From: Prevotellaceae bacterium UBA1710
Lineage (GTDB): Bacteria; Bacteroidota; Bacteroidia; Bacteroidales; Bacteroidaceae
Length of the DNA: 24,603 nucleotides
Direction of reading: 5' to 3'
Assembly: GCA_002317355.1 (NCBI GenBank)
Contig: DCJC01000062.1
Location: 1-24,603 of the forward strand
In this document: piece after piece, positions 15,667 to 21,821 of the stretch
Position numbering within the stretch: the stretch's first letter is position 1
How the letters are laid out: every line of letters begins with the position of its first letter
Position numbers and translations under genes: made by a program
The notes under the pieces: generated by a model
What the model was told of the DNA's origin: nothing
The model's database searches: none
What the model saw: only the letters and a program-made list of their open reading frames with translations

Positions 15667-16530
15667 TTAGTCTTTCCTTATTATAAATGTAACGTGACAA
15701 CCATTCACAGGAGTTTCGGCAAGCACGATATTCATACCCATCATCATCATTATCTGGCGAGAAAGTGATAAACCGATACCTGAACCTGTCTGTTTTGTGG
15801 TGAAGAACGGAACGAACACCTCACGTCTTGCATCTGCAGGAATAGGTTCACCATCATTACTGATATAAAGTGCTGTGCCCTTTCCTTTATTCGATGCCTC
15901 TGTCCATCTGATGTCCACCTTCTTAGCACCAGCCTCAACGGCATTCTTCACAAGGTTGATAATAACCTGACGAAGCATATTCTCGTCCACCATCATTGTT
16001 GTGAATGGAGGTAGTGAGACATGCCATTCCAAATCGGGATAGAGTACCTTTACTGAAGAAATCAGAGTGCCGATATTCACCTCCTCAAGCTCAGGCTTCT
16101 GCAACTGCGTCAGCTTACGATAGCTGTTCACGAAATTCGCAAGCCCGGTACTTGTGTCGTAGATAGCACGGATTCCCTCCTCATAAACCGAATTCTTGAT
16201 TTTCGGACTATTGAGATATGCCTGACTAATGCTCTGAATAGGGGTTGTCGCATTCATAATCTCATGCGTAAGCACTCGCGTAAGTCTCTGCCACGACTCC
16301 ACCTCATTCTGCGCCACAAGCTGATTGATATCCTTGCCGAGGTCGTTGAGCGCCTGCTGCAACGCTTTCTCGCCAAAGAACAGCCCCTTCACAGGCAGAG
16401 AGAAGGAGAAGTCATGATTCCTCATTGCCTCACGCATAAGATGAGCTCTATCGCGCAACAAGCATTGGTGGCGATAGAAGAGGAAAAGGAGGAAGAAGAG
16501 AATAAGAATAAGAATAAGAAGATATACCAT
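15667..16530 (-). CDS. Short NtrY/NtrB-like sensor histidine kinase
   Basis: Membrane histidine kinase, 287 aa. A single N-terminal membrane segment (MVYLLILILILFFLLFLF) is followed by a linker (about 20-75). The dimerisation/phosphoacceptor motif RVLTHEIMNATTPI follows, with His89. The ATP-binding domain has an N box (NLVKNAVEAG, 192-201), G1 (SNDGEP, 224-229), F box (PFFTTK) and G2 (GSGIGLSLS, 249-257). No sensory domain is present, and the protein is shorter than most membrane kinases of this type. The start lies beside a repeat, and the membrane segment is encoded by an AATAAG microsatellite-like tract. It is the second gene of an operon with the response regulator upstream. Confidence 0.92.
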   Translation of the reverse strand: MVYLLILILILFFLLFLFYRHQCLLRDRAHLMREAMRNHDFSFSLPVKGLFFGEKALQQALNDLGKDINQLVAQNEVESWQRLTRVLTHEIMNATTPIQSISQAYLNSPKIKNSVYEEGIRAIYDTSTGLANFVNSYRKLTQLQKPELEEVNIGTLISSVKVLYPDLEWHVSLPPFTTMMVDENMLRQVIINLVKNAVEAGAKKVDIRWTEASNKGKGTALYISNDGEPIPADARREVFVPFFTTKQTGSGIGLSLSRQIMMMMGMNIVLAETPVNGCHVTFIIRKD

Positions 16531-16536
16531 AAATAG

Positions 16537-16680
16537 AAGCCCCCCCAGCCCCCGAAGGAAGTCCGATATTGATAATGTCGGAGTATGTGTCGAGGAGTTT
16601 TTTAGTTTGTATTATTCGAGAATGCCCACCGCGATAAAAGACTATCAAAAGCTCCCCCTTCGGGGGATGGGGGGCTTCAC
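16537..16680. repeat. Compound palindromic repeat between regulator and kinase
   Basis: From left: a CCCCCCCAGCCCCCGAAGG segment, a TCCGATATTGATAATGTCGGA hairpin followed by GTATGTGTCGAGG, a CCACCGCGATAAAAGACTA module (near 16627-16645), and the palindrome CCCCC-TTC-GGGGG inside AAAAGCTCC..GGGGGGCTT (16647-16678). The last part differs at only one internal base from 19921-19951. The middle parts match 19801-19890 in inverted order. The right part lies inside the response regulator reading frame. Confidence 0.8.
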
Positions 16681-17193
16681 CTTATTATATAGCGTCTGCC
16701 TTGAAATGCCTAACAGCTCGGCAGCCTTGCTCATATTGCCGTGACACTTATCCACCACCTTTCGCACATGTTCCGACTCAAGCTGATCGAGCGGAACAAC
16801 CACGTTGCTGTTGTCAACGGCATCCTTGAGGATACGGATCAGCTCATCGTTGTCCCATGGCTTGGTGACGAAATCGGCAGCACCTGTCTTTAAGCCCCTC
16901 ACAGCCAACTGCACATCTGCATAGGCGGTAATGAGTACCACAGGCACATCTGGATGATGCTTCCTGATGGTGCGAAGCCAAAGCAACCCATCCTTACCTG
17001 TATTCACTCCGAGGGTGAAGTTCATGTCGAGAAGCACAAGACTTACCTCCTCCTGCTGAAGTGTGGAGAGAATACTGTCAGGAGTCGATAGCGTGATGAT
17101 TTTCTCAAACACCCCGTCGAGGCAAATCTTCAGGGCTGTGAGTATGGCGACGTTGTCGTCAACAATCAGTATTGTTCCGTAATTTTCTTTCAT
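16645..17193 (-). CDS. NtrC-like response regulator lacking AAA+ domain
   Basis: A 182-aa response regulator. The receiver domain (about 7-122) has the acidic pair D12/D13, phosphoacceptor D56 (VLLDMN), T89 and K111 (VTKPW). It is joined directly to a Fis-type helix-turn-helix (about 138-172, NMSKAAELLGISRQTLYNKV). The sigma-54-interacting AAA+ domain of full NtrC proteins is absent, so the layout resembles RegA/ActR. The last residues (KPPIPRRGSF) and the stop codon are encoded by the palindromic repeat at 16645-16678, so the normal C-terminus has been replaced. It is the first gene of the operon with the kinase and the HExxH protein, and divergent from the ABC permease, which is its likely target. 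Confidence 0.94.
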   Translation of the reverse strand: MKENYGTILIVDDNVAILTALKICLDGVFEKIITLSTPDSILSTLQQEEVSLVLLDMNFTLGVNTGKDGLLWLRTIRKHHPDVPVVLITAYADVQLAVRGLKTGAADFVTKPWDNDELIRILKDAVDNSNVVVPLDQLESEHVRKVVDKCHGNMSKAAELLGISRQTLYNKVKPPIPRRGSF

Positions 17194-17198
17194 GCTTG

Positions 17199-17206
17199 CA
17201 AAATTA
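17199..17206 (-). promoter_or_regulatory. -7 box of the response regulator operon
   Basis: The minus strand reads TAATTTTG, ending only 5 nt before the ATG. If used, it gives a leaderless or nearly leaderless mRNA. A TTTG lies 23 bp upstream, slightly too far for an ideal -33 element. Confidence 0.5.
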
Positions 17207-17262
17207 CATAATGAATCTCTAAATCACAACAAAAAACCAACAATTCTGACTCTTGGAAATGA

Positions 17263-17306
17263 AAAGTGTAAAAAAATCATACACTTTACTGTCTATTTTT
17301 TTTACA
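17263..17306. promoter_or_regulatory. Inverted-repeat operator candidate in divergent promoter region
   Basis: AAAGTGTA (17263-17270) and TACACTTT (17280-17287) are perfect 8-bp inverted arms around 9 bp. A second pair overlaps them: TGTAAAAAAAT (17267-17277) with ATTTTTTTTACA (17295-17306). They lie between the divergent regulator and permease genes, centred about 95 bp upstream of the predicted permease transcription start. This is a plausible binding site for the Fis-type response regulator. Confidence 0.5.
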
Positions 17307-17332
17307 ATATGCATTTTTCACAAGAAAAAGCC

Positions 17333-17363
17333 ATTGCCGAAAGCCCCTTTCTTATTAATTTTG
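17333..17363 (+). promoter_or_regulatory. Promoter of the ABC permease
   Basis: ATTG (17333-17336), 19 bp, then TAATTTTG (17356-17363). Transcription would start near 17370, which supports the permease start at 17408 over any upstream codon. Confidence 0.65.
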
Positions 17364-17407
17364 CACTTGGATCCAAACAAACAATAACTCCAAAAACAAG
17401 AAACAAT

Positions 17408-19801
17408 ATGATTATTCACAATCTAATAATAGGATGGCGCAACATCCTTAAATACAAAACCCAGAACATCATCTCTGTTCTATGCCTCTCGTTTGGCGTT
17501 CTATGCTTCGCCGTAACTCTGTATTTTGCAGATGTCATGTGGCAAGACAAAGGAAAACAAGTGATGACGAGTAATTACGTAACATTAGAATCATGCCCAA
17601 TTAAAGGTGGTAAGAATTATTTAGAACCGATCTTCAGTGAGGAAATCACAAAGATCAAGCAATTACCAATGGTGAAGCATGTAGGTTATTCATATTATCC
17701 ACAGTATTCTGATTCTGATAGAATATACGACAAGAAAAAAGAGTATGCTTTCAGACATGGTTTGGGAATTATGTTCGTCAGCCCTGAATGGTTCATACAA
17801 AAAGACTTCTATTCTGTTACCACAAACAAGAAAATAGAAACCCTTAAACCAGGAACTGTAGTGATTAACAGAAAGGTATTACAACACATGATAGAAGACG
17901 ACAAATATGCCAGAAACTATTACATTAAACATCTCGACAAGGAATATACGGTTAACGATGTTGTGTATTCTCCAACTAATATGGATTATTATGATGCCTT
18001 TATCGTGATAGACAAGAGTAATTACGACAGCTTCACCACTCATGAATTAGATATTACCCTGAAGGATGGATACACCTTCAAAGAACTGAAAGAAGAACTC
18101 ACGAAAGTACTCCCTGGCCACAAATGGACTAAACGAGATGGCGATCCAAATGGCAGCGCTTTTCTTGTATTTTTCCTCCTTATAAGTATTGGTATCAGCG
18201 TGCTTGTTATCGGCTTGTCTGGCTACCTGAAAATGCAACTGCAACTCTTCCTGCTTCGCAGAAGAGAGATGGCGATATGTCGTTGCAATGGCGCAAGACC
18301 CATACAGCTATTCTATATGCTCCTTGCAGAGATATTCATTGTTTTCACATTCGTTGCTGCCATATCTCTCGCTATATCATACGCCTTTGAGGCATATTCC
18401 ATGCCTCTGATTCATGACACTCACATGCTTGATTACTTAGATTTCGAACCAAGCATCATCTATCGCACCGAAATCAAGATTGTGCTCTTCACATTCCTTG
18501 CATCTGTAGCTGTTGCATGGTTTGTTGTAAGGCGAAGCCTGAAGACTCCGCTCGTTAACACCGTAGGACGAAGCTTCACCCAACGCACCCGTTGGAATGG
18601 AACTATGCAGGTGGTGCAGTATTCCACAGCCATCATTTTCTTCTTCGTCTGCACCATGATTCTCGGCGCTTTGGAATATGTCAAGATATTCGAATTTGAT
18701 GTACCGGGAGGACCTGGATATTACAAGGATATATTAGTATTTGATTATCTCCCATCTGACAAGGTAAAAGCCCTTCCTTCGGTAGAATCACATGCGTGTG
18801 TCGTTGACAATGTCTTCGATATACGAACTGAGGTGGACACTACGAGTACCATCGTTCCAAGAGAACGGAAAAGACATGAGAGCGACAATTCCAAATTCAA
18901 CAGATACTATTTCACCGCAACAAACTCTGAGGCGTTCAGATTGTTCAAGATGGATATCTATAAGGATACGACTGAGGCTTACAAGACAATAAAATGCCCT
19001 ATACCTGTATTCGTTAAGCCGGAGCATCTCAAGGAAACGATGAGTATATTAGGGTTAAGCTATCAGGTAAGTCCACAGGAATATGTTTTACCCGATCACA
19101 AGAGGTACGTAGTTCTCGGTTTCACAGACAATCTGCCGAATACGAAAGTGAGGTCTATGTCAGAGTACTTCATCGTGATAGATAACAATGATGAGTTCGT
19201 GGATGATGAACATGTCCATAAATATCCAGGATATAATGCCCCATTTGTTGCTGTTAAGCCAAGAAACAATGATAGGGTTGCGGCAATAAAGGCAATGGAT
19301 GAACTCCAACATAAGATGTATCCATCCCTTGGGGCTGATATACACTACGGTGCGACTATCGCATACGATGCATGGTTCAGGGATCTCAAAATTCTCAACT
19401 ATATTATGGGACTGACTTCCATCCTTACATTAGTGAGCCTTGTCTGCATAGTAATGACCGTATTCTCATCCATCTCTCTTGAGACACGCGGCAGGCAGAA
19501 AGATGTTGCTATACGCAAAGTGAATGGTGCAAAGATACGAGACATCGTGATGCTCTTCGGCCGTTACTACATCGTGACAATCTCCATCTCCAGCTTGATT
19601 GCTTTGCTGATAGTAGTTGTACTCATCATCTGCATATCAATAATTGGCAGAGAATGGCCAGATGCAGAAATGACTCTATACTTATGCCTCTCTTTCCTCT
19701 CCAGCATAGCAGTAATCACAGGCGTAACGGTAGCCACCGTTTGGCAGAAGATATACAGAATTTCACATACTAATCCGTCGGAGATAATTAGTAAGGATTA
19801 A
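17408..19801 (+). CDS. MacB/FtsX-type ABC transporter permease
   Basis: Inner-membrane permease of 797 aa from the ATG at 17408. The open frame extends upstream to 17192, but that part precedes the predicted promoter and has no family resemblance. Layout: an N-terminal membrane segment (about 21-44), a large extracytoplasmic domain, three membrane segments (about 250-272, 303-327, 357-374) with the FtsX signature REMAICRCNGARPIQLF, another membrane segment (about 404-422), a second extracytoplasmic domain (about 430-660), and three C-terminal segments with the second signature GRQKDVAIRKVNGAKIRDIVMLF. The protein is thus two FtsX modules in one chain. It pairs with the ATPase encoded after a repeat-filled gap. 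Such systems act on antimicrobial peptides or envelope stress by mechanotransmission. The substrate here is unknown. Confidence 0.92.
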   Translation: MIIHNLIIGWRNILKYKTQNIISVLCLSFGVLCFAVTLYFADVMWQDKGKQVMTSNYVTLESCPIKGGKNYLEPIFSEEITKIKQLPMVKHVGYSYYPQYSDSDRIYDKKKEYAFRHGLGIMFVSPEWFIQKDFYSVTTNKKIETLKPGTVVINRKVLQHMIEDDKYARNYYIKHLDKEYTVNDVVYSPTNMDYYDAFIVIDKSNYDSFTTHELDITLKDGYTFKELKEELTKVLPGHKWTKRDGDPNGSAFLVFFLLISIGISVLVIGLSGYLKMQLQLFLLRRREMAICRCNGARPIQLFYMLLAEIFIVFTFVAAISLAISYAFEAYSMPLIHDTHMLDYLDFEPSIIYRTEIKIVLFTFLASVAVAWFVVRRSLKTPLVNTVGRSFTQRTRWNGTMQVVQYSTAIIFFFVCTMILGALEYVKIFEFDVPGGPGYYKDILVFDYLPSDKVKALPSVESHACVVDNVFDIRTEVDTTSTIVPRERKRHESDNSKFNRYYFTATNSEAFRLFKMDIYKDTTEAYKTIKCPIPVFVKPEHLKETMSILGLSYQVSPQEYVLPDHKRYVVLGFTDNLPNTKVRSMSEYFIVIDNNDEFVDDEHVHKYPGYNAPFVAVKPRNNDRVAAIKAMDELQHKMYPSLGADIHYGATIAYDAWFRDLKILNYIMGLTSILTLVSLVCIVMTVFSSISLETRGRQKDVAIRKVNGAKIRDIVMLFGRYYIVTISISSLIALLIVVVLIICISIIGREWPDAEMTLYLCLSFLSSIAVITGVTVATVWQKIYRISHTNPSEIISKD

Positions 19802-19953
19802 AAGCCCCCTCCACCTGACACATACTCGGAGATAATCAATCTCCGACTTCCCCGAGGGGAGAGCTTTTAGATAGTCTTTTTCGCGGTGGTATTATTTTAT
19901 AATTATTAATTTTTCATTCAAAAAGCTCCCCCATCGGGGGATGGGGGGCTTTT
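19801..19953. repeat. Compound palindromic repeat between permease and ATPase
   Basis: It starts at the permease stop codon. It contains a hairpin TCGGAGAT..ATCTCCGA (near 19826-19846), a CCCCGAGGGG palindrome inside AAAAGC/GCTTTT arms, the TAGTCTTTTTCGCGGTGG module (near 19873-19890), an AT-rich spacer, and a second palindrome CCCCC-AT-CGGGGG inside AAAAGCTCC/GGGGGGCTTTT (19921-19953). It is the sister of the element at 16537-16680, with modules in inverted orientation. Confidence 0.8.
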
Positions 19954-19968
19954 CATAACTTGAACATC

Positions 19969-20649
19969 ATGATACATTTAAATAACATTTCAAAGGTTTT
20001 TCATACAGAAGAGTTTGATACAACAGCACTTAACGGCGTAAGCCTCGATATTAAGCAAGGAGAGTTCGTGGCAATAATGGGCCCATCAGGATGCGGCAAA
20101 TCAACCCTCCTTAACATCCTCGGCCTTATCGACACACCAACAGAAGGACAGTATCTGCTCAACGGCAAGGATGTCAGTTCACTATCAGAGAATGAGCGCA
20201 CCGATCTCCGTAAGGGATTCATGGGCTTCGTGTTCCAGAGTTTCAACCTCATCGACGACCTCAACGTGAACGAGAATGTGGAACTGCCTCTCATCTACAT
20301 GGGAGTGCCTAAGAAAGAGCGTAAGGAGAAGGTTCTCGAAGTGCTTCGTAGCGTCAATATGTCGCAGAGAGCGCATCACATGCCAAATCAGCTTTCCGGC
20401 GGTCAGCAGCAGCGAGTAGCTATTGCTCGTGCCATAATCAGTAAGCCGAAGCTCATCCTTGCTGACGAGCCAACTGGTAACCTCGACTCAAAGAACAGTC
20501 TTGAGGTGATGGAGATGCTCACCCAGCTCAATGCTGAAGGCACCACCATCATCATGGTGACACACTCTCAGCACGATGCCACCTACGCTGACCGCATCAT
20601 CAACGTCTATGACGGTCAGGTGGTAGATAGCGTAAGTGGATTGCTTTAG
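19969..20649 (+). CDS. LolD/MacB-type ABC transporter ATPase
   Basis: Cytoplasmic ATPase, 226 aa from the ATG at 19969. A TTG at 19960 in frame is rejected because MIHLNNISKVF is the normal family start. Seen motifs: Walker A GPSGCGKST (38-46), Q-loop Q90 (FVFQSFNL), signature LSGGQQQR (142-149), Walker B LILADEPTGNLD (162-173) and H-loop H199 (VTHS). These are the features of the LolD/MacB/FtsE group that works with FtsX-type permeases, here the gene just upstream. It follows a palindromic repeat by 15 bp. A small hairpin after the stop (CCTGCAT/ATGCAGG, 20650-20668) may end the transcript, although it lacks a clear T run. Confidence 0.96.
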   Translation: MIHLNNISKVFHTEEFDTTALNGVSLDIKQGEFVAIMGPSGCGKSTLLNILGLIDTPTEGQYLLNGKDVSSLSENERTDLRKGFMGFVFQSFNLIDDLNVNENVELPLIYMGVPKKERKEKVLEVLRSVNMSQRAHHMPNQLSGGQQQRVAIARAIISKPKLILADEPTGNLDSKNSLEVMEMLTQLNAEGTTIIMVTHSQHDATYADRIINVYDGQVVDSVSGLL

Positions 20650-20668
20650 CCTGCATTATTCATGCAGG
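20650..20668 (+). terminator. Possible hairpin terminator after ABC ATPase
   Basis: CCTGCAT-TATTC-ATGCAGG forms a perfect 7-bp hairpin that starts 1 bp after the stop codon. No poly-T run follows directly, so termination is uncertain. The rest of the 191-bp gap holds the short repeat AATTCGTCGAACTTACGT (20737-20754) and the next promoter. Confidence 0.4.
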
Positions 20669-20736
20669 AATTTCAGCGATAGCATATATTTCAGCTTCAA
20701 GATTTTTATATGGATTATCTTGCGCTTGCGTATTAA

Positions 20737-20754
20737 AATTCGTCGAACTTACGT
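20737..20754 (+). repeat. Dispersed 18-bp repeat, copy 1
   Basis: AATTCGTCGAACTTACGT. A second copy with one change is at 24273-24290, and an inverted copy with a few changes is at 24117-24134. All lie between genes. Confidence 0.65.
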
Positions 20755-20803
20755 GTATTTACATATTTTACAAAAAAAATGATACGTAATCAGAAAAAAA
20801 ATG

Positions 20804-20811
20804 TAATTTTG
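20804..20811 (+). promoter_or_regulatory. -7 box for the two-gene exported protein unit
   Basis: TAATTTTG lies 29 bp before the ATG at 20841. No good -33 element was seen. Confidence 0.5.
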
Positions 20812-20840
20812 CAGCAGATAGTAATCATCATTGTTGCGAA

Positions 20841-21821
20841 ATGAAAAAGAAAAGAATCTTATGGATCGTTGTTGCAGCAGCGATATTGTTTACAGCTGCC
20901 GCTCTCATTCACTGCCATGTGTTAAAAGGCAGGATAGATCCGACTGCTCCCTTGCATAAGCCCGTGAACTCGGTGTACTACTGGAAGACTTCATATTATG
21001 CTGATGAAGCACAGCTGGAGTTCATGAGGAAGAACAATGTCAGGAGAATGTATGTGCGAATGTTTGATGTGGTGCAGGGAACTGAACAGCCAGAGCCGAA
21101 CGCCACCATCACGTTCCATTCGAGTCTGCCCGACAGCATGGAGATTGTTCCAACCATATTCATCACCGTGGATGCCTTGCGTCAGGCTATGAATCAGCAT
21201 TCCGTGGATAAGTTGGCTGAGAAGATTGTACGACGCGTCAATGCCATGATTTCGTGGGAGGAGATAAAGAACTGCAACGAACTGCAACTTGACTGCGACT
21301 GGACTGCCTCCACGCGTGATGCCTACTATAAGCTCTGCAAAGAGGTGAAGAAGTGTATGGATAAGGACTGGCTGCTCAGTTCCACCATCCGTCTGCATCA
21401 GCTTCAGCAGGCACCGCCTCCTGTGGACTACGGTGTGCTGATGGTCTATAACGTGGGTAATTTCAAAAACCCAAATGAAGAGAACTCCATCCTCAATAGC
21501 AGAACGGTGGAGAAATTCCTCACACGCAGGTTGAGATGCGACATACCGATGGACGTGGCATTGCCTATATATAAGTGGGATTTGCTCTTCGACAATGACT
21601 ATAACTTCGTGCGCATCTGCTACAAGGGTGAAGTGCCTGAGAAAGGGTTTAGGGTAAGGCATGAGGAAGTGCCATACGCTGAGATTATGAAGGTGAAGAG
21701 TCTGCTCAGACGACATCTGCACCTTACCGATGGCGGTCACAGCACCATTCTCTACCATATGGATGACTCTAACATTTACGGATACATCGATGAACAGTTT
21801 AAGGATATATTTGATAATTAG
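20841..21821 (+). CDS. Exported hypothetical protein, possible barrel fold
   Basis: A 326-aa protein with an N-terminal signal sequence or membrane anchor (MKKKRILWIVVAAAILFTAAALIHC). The segment around Cys25 (LIHC) is not a standard lipobox. The mature part alternates predicted strands and helices (VNSVYYWKTSYY, VRRMYVRMFDV, MEIVPTIFI, LQLDCDW, WLLSSTIRLHQL, YGVLMVYNVGN, DVALPIYKWDL), ending in ILYHMDDSNIYGYID. This pattern, with acidic residues at strand ends (LQLDCDW), resembles a (beta/alpha)8 barrel such as some glycoside hydrolases. I cannot name a family. The following gene overlaps its end by 32 bp, so the two are likely translated together and work together in the periplasm or at the cell surface. 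Confidence 0.85.
   Translation: MKKKRILWIVVAAAILFTAAALIHCHVLKGRIDPTAPLHKPVNSVYYWKTSYYADEAQLEFMRKNNVRRMYVRMFDVVQGTEQPEPNATITFHSSLPDSMEIVPTIFITVDALRQAMNQHSVDKLAEKIVRRVNAMISWEEIKNCNELQLDCDWTASTRDAYYKLCKEVKKCMDKDWLLSSTIRLHQLQQAPPPVDYGVLMVYNVGNFKNPNEENSILNSRTVEKFLTRRLRCDIPMDVALPIYKWDLLFDNDYNFVRICYKGEVPEKGFRVRHEEVPYAEIMKVKSLLRRHLHLTDGGHSTILYHMDDSNIYGYIDEQFKDIFDN

Noticed and set aside
17192..17407. Upstream extension of the ABC permease
   Set aside because: It precedes a good promoter (17333-17363) and lacks family similarity. The ATG at 17408 gives the usual permease start.
3189..19953. CRISPR array or IS element made from the GC-rich repeats
   Set aside because: Copies are irregularly spaced over 17 kb with no unique equal-length spacers, and no transposase or Cas gene is present.
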